A stretch of 64,000 bases of DNA. Source: Elmis aenea (lineage: Eukaryota > Arthropoda > Insecta > Coleoptera > Elmidae). The translations under genes and the position numbers were made by a program. Below, piece by piece: positions 25,942 to 38,000 of the stretch; the first letter of the stretch is position 1, and every line of letters starts with the position of its first letter. The notes beneath the pieces are model-generated. The model ran no database searches. It was given only the letters and a program-made list of their open reading frames with translations, and was not told the DNA's origin. The DNA lies in NCBI GenBank assembly GCA_947652605.1, contig OX393577.1:33917466-33981465 (forward strand), in the 5' to 3' direction.

Positions 25942-27444
25942 CCAAATTTTGAACTGTGTATATTGCAAATAAGTAATACTCAATAGATTTTGTAGTTGTT
26001 TTATACTCGTACAGTAACAAAAAATTATTTGTGACATCTAAATAAGCACAAAATAGCTAAGTGTGATGTAATTTTGAACTATTTTGCGAAACTTATTTAT
26101 ATAATTGTTTACAAATTTAATGAACGTTGAACATTTGGTAAAATATTTGTCCTGCATATTCATTTGATAATTGAGCTTTTCTGCTAATGCAATTTTATAT
26201 TTATGTGTATGTTTGATTTTTAAAGTAAAGGTGCTGTTCATGTTTTGTTAAGAGTTATCAACATTATTTACTGGAAACGATATTAACCGAAATAATGAAA
26301 TTGATATGCAGGTTTTTGTTTAAAAACAGGCGAACCTATTATTATTGTGAAGTTGTTTAGAGAATCAATCACATTAATAAATTTGTTAAAACATACAAAA
26401 AACATTAAAAACGCCTAATAATGAATATTTAAAAACTGGCAATAACTATCGCTTTACTGCCTTGTGATTAGTTTTTTCTCAGCCCACTTGAATTTTATCT
26501 TTGTCCAAGTTTTTATTAACTTTTATTAAATAAATCATAGTGAAATGAAATTTTGCACTCCAGTAAATATTGTTAATATGTTTAAACTATCACACAGGAA
26601 TAAGATCATACTTAGTTTCATTCATGATGAATTATCAATGAAAATTTTTGGTTTTGTACAAAAAGATTTTACATTTTAGTCTCTAATTTATTGTTATAAT
26701 GATATACATAATATTATTCTCTGATTTGCTCAATATTTATATGTACATAAGCTTCTGTTTTTTAAATACAATATTTTGTTTTGGTCCATCCTTGCATTGA
26801 AAATAAAGAATTAATCATCAGGTATAATTAACATAATTTACATTCATGTCTTAAGTAATGTCATAATCACTACAGTGTTATGAAATAAATATTTATCTTT
26901 TAATTTTGTCTTTTGTTTTATCAGTGTTAAAGTGTAAACAAATTGATTGTCATGTAAAAATACAAATTGCACAATGTCCAGATAAAAAGTACAAAAATTG
27001 AATATATTATCACACTGTTGTCCTAATTCACCTAGCAACTGAATATCAGTTGTTTAAATATATTAGAGTCGTGATGTGATGAAACTTTTATTTGTTTTCT
27101 CAAAGGTGTCAATCATGTTCTTTGGTGTGGTTAGCCTGTGTCGTTAACCACTAAGTAGTCTAAAAAATGATTTGAATATCTAATAGCTAGCAACTGTAGA
27201 CATCACATGATATGATTGGAAGCACTTATCAACAGTTTGTTAACAAACGTATTTACATCTATTAGTTTTTTTGTTAAATTAAGAAGGGATCTAATATAAA
27301 ACAATTTGTAAATGTACAGTAAGTTATGGTAATGATTATGTATTTATGCCTTTAATTCATATTAATGACTATAATAATTTTGAGTTGAATGTAGTATGTA
27401 AATTTTAAATAATTACGTAAGATTAAATCAGTTGAAACAAAAAT

Positions 27445-27620
27445 ACAAGAACATAAGCTAGATTGGTTGGGTCACATCTATAGAATTAAAGAAGAAAGGT
27501 AAATCAGAAAAGCCTATGTAGCAAGGTCACAAGAGTAGATGCAAAAATACCTGACAACCTACAAATGGGATGAGAGAAAAAAGTCAGGATAGCTTGAGTC
27601 TTTTACCTAAAAGTAGGACT
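27445..27620 (+). pseudogene. LINE reverse-transcriptase 3'-end relic
   Basis: Reads LDWLGHIYRIKEER, then a stop, then IRKAYVARSQ, which matches the WLGHI.RM signature near the C-terminus of many non-LTR retrotransposon polyproteins. Only a few dozen codons remain and they contain stops. Confidence 0.5.
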
Positions 27621-28576
27621 CGGGACCAAATGAAAAAATACATTCCGAATTTCTCCAAGTTAAATATAATAATAATGTTAAACAACCGTTGTTAATTAAT
27701 TAACCAACATGGTATAGATTTACAGATAAAATTGTGCTATTTACATCTTTCTGCTGTTCACTAATTGTGTGTTGGTGGTCATTGTAATTACACGTCAGTT
27801 CAGTTTGTTGTTGAGACAAAACATGATATTGTAGATAATAATCTTGATAGACAAAACAAACGACATATTAAAGAAAACAAAAAGGGAATTTTCCAATTTT
27901 ATTTGCTTTGGATTTCATCTAAAATTTTAAATTAGATGTGAAATCAGCTCAAACTTCTAAATATTTTTAACCATTTAGTGGAATTTGTTTTTATTTTAAT
28001 TTTTAGATTATAATGGTGACTAATTAAATTGAAATACTATATATATTAAACAAAAAAGAAGTTTTATACAAATTGCTCAGCTGTAGAGTGCAGAAGCTTA
28101 ATTTTATAGAAAACTTTTTTAGCATAATATGTTGACCATTAAAAATGTATTGTTAGCATTTGAGGCTACGACAAGTATAAGGCTGAGTTGTTTAAAGATT
28201 TTCTTTACTTATGCCTATTCATTATGTTTAAAGATTTTAATTATAGTTTGAATAAAGAAGAATTTTTAAAATTATTGTTTTGTCGGCATAAATTTAAGTT
28301 GTTACAATACATACAATATGTTATTATATAATATAAAATTTGCAAAATGTTTGTTGGATTTTATGTATCAATACTGCAATAGTGATACAAAACTATAAAA
28401 TTTGTTAATTTAAATTTAAACAGTTATATTTTGATTTGCTTAACTTAAAATGGATTGTCATTTAAGCAATTAGTGCAAAATTTGGGGAATTTTAAATATA
28501 TTATTTGGCGTGATCCCTTCTTAATTATCACAATATAAGAAATGATAAATGCATCATACTCATTTTATAGTCGACA

Positions 28577-28854
28577 ATCAGTGTTTCTCAACCTTTTTTG
28601 CTCTGAGGATCCCTTTAAAATTAAAAGCTTACAGAGGAACCCAATTAATTGTTTTGTAAACAATATTTTTGTTACCTGTTTTTATCATAATTTACCGTTA
28701 TTTTTTTGTAGAAATAAAATTTATGGATAAGTAATTACATTTTTATTTAGTAATAAATTTGTATAATTTTCGAACATCATGAAAAGGCTCGGGGAAACCT
28801 TCAGAAGGATTTAGGGACCCTCAGGAGTCTGTGGATCACACTTTGAGAAACACT
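28577..28854. mobile_element. hAT-like MITE, CAGTGTTTCTCAACC ends
   Basis: Left AGTGTTTCTCAACC and right TTTGAGAAACACT are inverse. Flanks AGTCGACA (28569-28576) and AGTCTACA (28855-28862) match 7 of 8, a hAT-type duplication. It sits just downstream of the Ddr stop. Confidence 0.8.
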
Positions 28855-28872
28855 AGTCTACATCTAGGAGGT

Positions 28873-29022
28873 TCAGTCAGAAGGAATATAGTCTTTATTA
28901 CTATGTTTAAGAAATAAATAAATTTGTTTGAATGTTGGTCTAGCTGAATGTTCTCTCCTCCAACACTGGCACATTAGTTCATAAAGTTCTGGTGAACATA
29001 CACTTGGTTTGTTTAAGAGAAC
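28873..29022 (-). CDS. Ddr: Ddr terminal exon
   Basis: Acceptor TTACAG; 49 codons plus TGA. Encodes [20 protein letters not shown] and [10 protein letters not shown], the end of a tyrosine-kinase C-lobe. The stop lies 10 bases from the target duplication of a hAT element (28577-28854), so the 3' UTR runs through transposon sequence. Confidence 0.93.
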   Translation of the reverse strand, partial: VLLNKPSVCSPELYELMCQCWRREHSARPTFKQIYLFLKHSNKDYIPSD

Positions 29023-32000
29023 CTGTAAACATATTTTTGAAAACGTGCAAAATAATGTATGAGATAAATACCTGTAGTTCTCCACCATAATACATATGTT
29101 CGGCATTTTGGATAACTTTTTCGTTGGTCAAATTTTGAAAAGGTTTTTCACAGGCAAAGTTTAAAATTTCCCATAACGTAACTGCAAACGCCCAAATGCT
29201 GCTGGAACATGTGTATCGATCCTAAAAAAACATGCTTTTAAAATTTTTGGTACTAACACACGTATTTAAATCCCAATAAATAGTTATAAGTATGTATAAA
29301 CAAATAAATAAAAATTTCTTAAATTATGCTTTACAAATATAAAAATTTTAAATGAAACGATTTTTATGCATACTATAATTATGTTTGCATATTATACAAG
29401 CCCATAAACAGTCAAGCAAAAACTGAGAACGGAACGAAAACGAAATTAATAGAAATTTTATAACAACGAAAACGAAATTATTATTTTTAGTTTAAGAACG
29501 AAAACGAAATAATTAATTCCTAAAACCGGTTTAACCGGTTTAACTAAGGAAAAATAGGTCCAAGACTTGGTGACGAAAACGAAATTTTATGGGTGGGAAC
29601 ATTTCGTTTCGTTCCGATCAAAAACGAAAGAAATATTTTTCGTTTTTAGTCCCTGCAGTCAAGTATGTATAAACGAATTACTTATTTTTGGTTCATATTT
29701 TTTGTGTATCTACGAAATTTTATGAGTGTTGACAACGAATGAAAATTATGTTTATTAATAACATAATATAAAATGTTCAAAAAAATTAGTCATGTAAAGA
29801 AAAAGATCTAAATTTAAGCAATAACAATCTAGTCCGTATGAAAATTGTTATTTTTTTTACTAAAATTGAGTTACATCTCCCTTTGCTTTAATAGAAGCTT
29901 TGTAATGTTTTATTCATAGTTTTTAAAAGATTTCGACCTTCATCCCGACTAATATTATCCCAAACATGCTTAATTTACTCTTGCATGTTTTCTTCAGTGG
30001 ATGATCATTTCTTAAGATTTTTTTAATGTTATGATATTAAATTTCAACTGAGCTAAAATCTGCGCTTGAAGATGACTAGTCTAGGATCTTAAAAAGAAAA
30101 ACTGATTTTAGCAAACTACGTCTTGTGCTGCGTGCATTGTGAGTCTGTGACAACTAGCGTGGTCTTATTGTAGCTAGTTCTAAATGTAAAAGGTAATCGC
30201 AATAAACAACTTCATTCGGCCTTAAAAACAAAACAAAGAAATTCATTTCGGCATATTTTTACGACGTGCTGATATTTTTCGTATTTAAATATTTTTTCCA
30301 AGTAACTATAATAGTTAATAAAACGTTTCCATGTTTGCACAACGAAGAAAATTAACTATTTTATTTTAACTTCAAACTATCCTAGCGCCATTTATAAAAA
30401 AAGTTGAATAACAGCTTTATAATGTACATCAAAATTTAGAAAACATTTTAATGTAATTTATACGGCTTTGTTGCCATTTCAAAAAACATTAGGTTTAGTC
30501 AGTTTATTTTTGAAAATAAACGTGGTAGTCGAGATGGTTATTATCTTTGGGACAACATGTGTACTAAACAGTTCCTTTAACACGTTTACCGCCGTGGTGG
30601 TGATACATGACCGGCACTGTAACTTCCAGTAGCGCCGTGGTGGTCATAGATGACCGGCGCAACCGACTTCAATAAAAATGCGTAAAATACGCAAATAATA
30701 GCGTTTATGATTTTGTAAATGTAATTAATATGAAAATAATGGTTAAAAACAATAGCCGCCTTTACACACAAGCGCTTTCCTTTACACTCCGAGCGTACAG
30801 TTTTACGCGCGGGTAAAAGTGTACGCGTATTCGCGCGCGATTGAAGTTTGTTACAAAAATGCATGCACCGCTCTTTCGCGCAGGAAAGCGTGCCGACTGA
30901 GAAATGCACGCGAAAGAACGTACGTGTAAAGCTGAATCACGCACGCTTTCCTTCGCGAAAGCGAATCCCGTGGAGCGCCTGTAAGTTGCACACTTTTAGC
31001 TGGAGGGCGAGGTTTTGTTAATTTTAGTTTGCGTAAGAAATGGAATTTAAAAGAAAAAATATCGCACTGGCTGTGGTTTTTGCTGGTGTAAGTGAAGTCT
31101 TAAAAAGTAGAAGACGAAAACGGAGTTTTTGGGTGAAAGACCATAGACGTTTTGGTCACTTACCACTTACCCTTGGTAAAATTATTGCGTGAAAGTCATC
31201 CTGATGATTTTAAAAATTATTTGCGGATGAACAGTGTTTTTTTATGAAACACTGCTGAATAAGATGAAACAAAATCACGAAACAAGATACAAAAATGCGA
31301 CAGAGTATTAGTGCTGAGGAACGTCTCACGGCTACTCTGCGGTTTTTGGCCACTGGACGATCATTTGAGGACATGAAGTTTAGTACTGGGATATCCTCTG
31401 CATCTTTGAGCATTTATACCATCCTCGTTACAGGGTTTGTCAGTACCACATTCATTTCGCTGGATTTCACGAGAGTTTTTTAATTCCTTTGTAAACTCTG
31501 ATTTTTTTTTACAACTTAATATTGGCTTCGGGAAATCTTCGTTCTTTGCAAAATTCTATTTTTGTATTCTTCACTTTTCACACAAAACAATAATCGACTT
31601 CAATTGTTTTATGTCGACCCTTGCTTGTCTATTATGTCACTCTTTTAAGAGTGATATTAAAACAAATGTAATGCGAAATTAAAATAATCATACTAATATT
31701 CACAATATGAATGTATTTTATACTTCTTACTAAGACATTAGCAAAAAAGGATTTAAAATATGTACATATGTCGATTTACATTATTTCTAGTTAACACAAT
31801 TATTATATCTAATAAAGAAGCAAGATATCATTGTAAAGAGAAAAAAATAATTTTTAAATTTAAGTCATCACCTACTACGACTGCCATTTAAAAAAAAGTT
31901 GTTTTGTCAAATATCTGGCACGGTAATTTATAAATAAAATCGCCATCTTATAGCAAACAAAATCTGCAAAACATTTTTCCTTTGGCGTTTTTGTGTATTC

Positions 32001-35000
32001 GCAACAATAGCCGAGATATTTTAAGTTTAAAAATCTTGATCGATTTCGGTTTTTTCGTTATATCACGTAAGACATGGAATTTTAAAACAAAACAAGATCT
32101 GGTTTAAACTACACCCCTAAATAGCTAACTTTTGTCCCATTTAACCAACCCTGTATTTTCATTATTTACGGAGATAGCAATAGTGTCCCATGAAAAAGTG
32201 AAACACCCTGCATATTTGTAATGAGAAAAAAATAAGGAATTTATATAGATCATTGCCAACTATGGCTTCTATTTAAAAAAAGGTAAGTTTGTGTCATAAC
32301 TTTTGAACGGCGAGCGAATTTTTTTTTTTTAGTACCAATAAATTCTACACAAAAATAATCTATAAATTATTTCGCTATTCACAACAATAACGGAGATATG
32401 ACACTTTATAAATATGATAACGAAACGGTTTTCTTTGTAATAACTCTAAAAACCGAAAACAATAAAATATTTTTGAAAACGATTCTTTAGAGTGTATCTC
32501 AAAAAACTGCACATATTTGGTAATTTAAGCGTTTCTCTATGTTGAATATTAAGCGAGATACCTATGTAATTCCATCGAAACTGGACCATTGTGTAAAGTA
32601 TAACAATTTTTAATACAAATCACATTAATGTGAACGAACAATGTAAAATATCCATTTTTTTATTTCAACATGAATTTTTTGGTATCGTATAGATTCAGCT
32701 GTTAAGGCTCCAAATTTGATTTGTTCGATATTTATTTTAAACCGCAAATTTGTTTTTTATGACTTTCTTTTTAGTGTTTAAGAAATGTACTTCTAACGGG
32801 CTTTTTTTGTGTTCTTAACTTAACTCAAAAACACTGCAATAAATATGTAACTCAGTAATTTTAAGGGCGTATAACCTCGATTTTTCTGGAATTATGGGCT
32901 ACATCTTAAAAATGTTCAAATTCAGATTCTGAAAATGCAAAAATCTGATAAAATATTTAAAATATTTTTTTCTAGATCCTAATATTTATGCTACTTACGA
33001 CGAAACTATAATTTTGTGTATTACATTTCAGTTAAACAAATAAATAAATATTAATTTCCAAGTAAAAAAGTATCAATAAACTATACTCCTTGAAGTTTAA
33101 CGATATTTAACAGAAATTATATTTTTTTGTGTAGGAGCGTTTGCGAAAAAAAAAAACAAAAGTACAGTGTAAACAAAAAAAAAACATTACCAGAAGTATG
33201 CTTTCCCACGGTAGCCAACGGATAGGTGCTGGCGGCCGCCCTCCTATTTCGGCATAGTCTTTTCGATACTGAGATTTGCACATAGCTACATCTGCTACTT
33301 TAACAATATATCCTCTTCCGACTAGGCAGTTCCTATGAAAAAAAAAAATAAATGAAACTGTATAATTTTGTTTTACACGGTGTATCAACATGATCTGCTT
33401 ACCTTGCAGCTAAGTCTTTGTGCACAACGTGTTTTGATTCCAAATATTTCATCGCCGAAGCTATTTGTGTTGCCATAAAGACTAAACATTCAACGCTAAA
33501 AAAAATTGGGTTATATAAATATATAATTAATTATTACGGTAAGTAATTTACTTAAGTGGATGTGCTGAAGAAGATCGCATTGATACATTCTTATTGGCTA
33601 TAAATTGCAAATATTGAGCTAGATCCCCCATTTCCCCGTATTCAATGACAGTCCAAGGTGGCTGTTCCGCTGTACAAACACCCAATACCTTGCATATATT
33701 TTGATCGGATAAACTTGCGAGAAAACGAACTTCACGGAGAGATTCCGTCGATCCGGTTGCAGCATCACTTTTCGCGCGTTCGGGATTTGGCGTTCGGACG
33801 ACCACTAATCGCCCGACTCCGGGAATTATGTCTTCCAACCCTTCCGTTTCGTATAAACTAATCTGAAAATACCGTTAGGATTAGCGGCTTAATTAAATAA
33901 GCAACGAAATTTGCTGTACTTCTCCGGCATGGCATGAGCCAAGCTTTTCGAACGGTCTCAGAGCATAACGAGGAATTGGATCCAATTCTATTTCTTTACA
34001 GTTATAAGTGTGGTCCATACTTGGTGCGATATTCCAACATATTACCGGCGGTGGTACCTACATTTATAAACATTGTTAGTTATTAGCACACACGGACACA
34101 TTAATTATGATTACTCTTTGTTTGTCTCGAGGCGCCGTGTGATACCGTTTTCGATTAGGTGGATCAGTGGCGACTTTTGGAAAATAATTCCCCAAATTGA
34201 TCATATTTGATTTAGGGCTTTGGTTTGGTGTATTTTGTAGACTCCTGTAATATGGTGGCGACGAAGAAACTGTTACTGGACTTTGTTCCATAGATTGGGT
34301 AGATGGTAACGGAGGAACTTCAGGTGGTTCCTCTGGTTCTTCTGCAGCTGATGGACACCGCATGGTAGAATAATTTGGTGTATAATAAGAGTTTACCAAC
34401 GGTGATTGATATTGTTCAAATGATGGTGATGGAGGATCACTTGGAACGCCCTGGCTAACTGGTGTTGGATGATTACTTGTTGCCACATTATTGCTTGATG
34501 AAAAATTCATAAATAGATCCTACAAAATTAGTGGATTATATCTTTGCCTCTAAACATTATTTGTCTCAATATTACTGGATTACGCATGAGTTAAAGATGT
34601 GAAAAACATTTAAACGAGTGTTGTTTAAAGCAGGAACTGCGAACGGAACGAAAACGAAAACTTGAAACGAAATTAACCGTTTTTTTTTTTTAAAGAACGA
34701 AAACGAAAATGGAATTATTATTTTTCGTTCGAGAACGAAAAGGAAATAAATATTTTCCAAAACCGGTTTTATCACTATTAAAATTTTATTTTTAAATACG
34801 AACACGAATTTGCCTTTTATGCTGAGGGAAGGCAGAAAAAATCTCACTTGAAATAAGTGAGCTTCATTTATCTCCATATACATATATGAATAACACAATA
34901 GCAATAAAAAATTCGATGATGAAATTTGGTTTTAAATTTTTCCGTTATCATTTAACTTAATTTTAAACTATCTGAATCAAAAAAAAAAATTATTTTGTAG

Positions 35001-38000
35001 GAAATATATTTAGTCACCATCTGTAGGTTTGAATAAAAAAAAATTGTAAAAAAAAAATTTATACTATTTTTATACCTATATTAAACACTTATAGATGTTA
35101 ACTATGCATTCATGACCTAATGAGGTTGTGACTTTTTGCGTTGGTTGTATATTGGTTGTATGATAACATCATGATTTATCTAGTCGTTTACATCTGCGTA
35201 TGAATTGTTTAAAATAACCACAAAACATATTACGCGCTTGCACTGTTTGCACTGTTGCTTATACGTAAATCTGCTGCAAATACGTGCGTATTTTCATGCA
35301 ACAGATTGATGATTAATTGCTGATTTTATTGAAAATTATTAAGTCAGTTGTTTACTTTGATTAAAGTTAGAAAGTTGTTAAACTCGTTATTGATGTAAAA
35401 GTATACTAAGTGAGATGATGGATATTTTGAGAACTCCCTTGGGAAAACTTTGGCTTAATGAACTTTTAAACTGTTATTAGCTTAATTTTACAACACCTAC
35501 TTTGTTTCAGCACTTTAATGGTTTTTTTATTTACTAATAAACTAATATTGTGTTTTTGTTTGTAAATTGAAATACTATAATTAACATATTTTATTGTATG
35601 TACATATGCCAAGCGAATATTTATTAGAATTTGAAACAGTTTTAAACGGTACGCGACAACTGGGCGACGGTCAACTGGGCGACGGTCAACTGGGCGACGG
35701 TCAACTGGGCGACGTGCCAACTGGGCGACGGTCAACTGGGCGACAGGAACTTAAACATTTTTGAACTCTCCTCTTAGCACACGATTTTATGGATTGTTTT
35801 TGTAAATATTGGTTAAATATACTTACTTTATTTTGTAGAACTATATCGTACATCGAAATTTGTAGAATCATTTACGAAAGATATGATCAAAAAACGTGGT
35901 TCGAAAATAATTTAAAAATGAAGAAGTATGATTGCACAATATTAGAATAAAGAGTAAAATACAGTTTTTTCATTTATTTATGAATATTATTTTGTAATTA
36001 ACAAACATTTTTACATCAAAACAAAAAGATATGTAAAATTCAAAACAACATAATTATTTTTGAATTATAAATCATGTTATAAGCAATACCTACTCGTAAA
36101 TTAATAGTCTATTATATATTTCAAATTTCTTTTCGGATTATTAACGAGCACCAAATTAAGTTACTATGTCAAATTTAAACCTAAACACTAGATGTTATTA
36201 TACGCGAGATTCCCATGTTTAAACTTAAATTTCAAACACCCGGTATATTTGATATGTGTTAATATGTTTGTTAATTACAAAATAATATTAATAAATGACA
36301 TCAATTATTTGACCTATTATTTAGTTTTCCAGCTAATAGATTATCTACGAGGTAGTGCTAATAACATTAATTAAAGGGTGTTAGGTAAGAACAAGGAAAG
36401 TCAATTTTTATTATATCTTTACAATTCGATTTTAAAGAGTTTAAATCTCTTTTGCTCATAAAGCTGTATCAACCAAACTTTGTTTTACTATGGATCATAT
36501 TATTAAAACTGAGTATTAATCAATGAATGTGAAAAATGATTTTAATTTAATCTATAATAATTAGATATTCCAATTTTATATACTTTTTTGTTTTAATGTA
36601 AATATGATTGTTAATTACAAAATAATATTGATAAATTAATGAAAAAACTGTATTTTTCTCTTTATTCTAATATTGTGCAATCATACTTCTTCATTTTTAA
36701 ATTATTTTCGAACCACGTTTTTTGATCATATCCTTTCGTAAATGATTCTACAAATTTCGATGGACGATATAGTTCTACAAAATTAAGTAATTATATTTAA
36801 CCAATATTTACAAAAACAATCTATAAAATCGTGTGCTAAGATGAGAGTTCAAAAATGTTTAAGTTCCTGTCGCCCAGTTTGCACGTCGCCCAGTTGACCG
36901 TCGCCCAGTTGACCGTCGCCCAGTTGACCGTCGCCCTGTTGACCGTCGCCCAGTTGACCGTCGCCCAGTTGACCGTCGCCCAGTTGACCGTGTCCGGTTT
37001 TAAAAAGCTTTAATAATAATAAATGTAAAATTTACAATTTTTAAAATTAGTCATAAATAAAGTTTAAACAAAAGTTGCAATTTCAGAGTTGCTTTTGTTT
37101 TAAATTTTAATGGGTACTAGGCCTTTATCGAGCTACTGAATAAAATAGAAATGAGTCTAGTTTTTTTATGTGATTCACGTCGTGAAATAGTTAAGCCAAC
37201 CTACCTCTGATAAAAAACATATTTTATTGACTTCATTATTGTTTAAGCCGCTTGACAGGAAAATCAATGAATGATTAAGAAAAAATTAAACGCGATATTA
37301 AGGTAAACTGTTGTATTGTATCAGGTGAGTATTTTTTAGTTTTATTGTAATTCTTTTTAATTTTAACCTGCGTTTCAATTTGTTTTAATGATGAAAATAA
37401 ATTTGTTACAATATTTCACATGCTATTAAATAACCGCATCAGAGTGCAAGAAAAATGTTTTTGAGGGTGCTTGCCATCCATATACAAATATATTTACATT
37501 AATACATGAAAGGTGACTGTCACCGGGTCAGCGTAACTTTTTATCAGTAAGTAGAACGACGAAATAAGGTTTTAGAGTCCACAGATTTTTTTATTTAACC
37601 AACAAAATTTATGTAATAAACCAATCATTATCAAAAGCTAATTTTAATTAACGTTTACCGAACAAACACAAACATAGTGATGTTGAGCTTTAAAACATAA
37701 ATTAGATATTGTCTAAACCAAACGAATTACTTCAACATAAAAGTGTTTTCGTAACAGATCAAAACTTTTATGATAAATTAATGTGAATGGTTGTTAATGA
37801 AATAAATTATGGATGTATGTGGATATAATTATCTTGAAATATTTCTCATGTATAGATCTCATTCGTAATCCTAAGTTGTCAATATTAATGTTACCTTCAT
37901 GTTAATTGTAACACCAAATGGATTTCTCAACAACGTCGGCGATCCTTGCAATTTATGTCGCCGACTAAGAACGAGTACAACTAAAAATACTATCAAAAGT

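Larger units (their letters stand above)
24247..28576. other. Intergenic region between convergent Atg13 and Ddr
   Basis: AT-rich, about 4 kb, probably including 3' UTR sequence of both genes. Contains a short TGTAT tandem (25919-25941) and a LINE relic near 27459. Other open frames are not supported. Confidence 0.5.
29222..33190 (-). other. Ddr intron 12 (4 kb) with transposon relics
   Basis: Holds the hAT MITE 29417-29655, a Tc1 transposase relic, a piggyBac-like end, a PIF/Harbinger relic and repeat remnants up to 32600. 32640-33190 is otherwise featureless. No host exon is seen, and the flanking kinase exons join in phase across it. Confidence 0.7.

Noticed and set aside
30586..30944. 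Minus frames of 107 and 60 codons, Arg/Cys-rich
   Set aside because: They run through GC-rich inverted sequence at the end of a Harbinger relic and differ between frames; no recognisable protein.
35466..35735. 89-codon minus frame with repeated RRPVD
   Set aside because: Direct translation of the 15-bp array of the foldback element.
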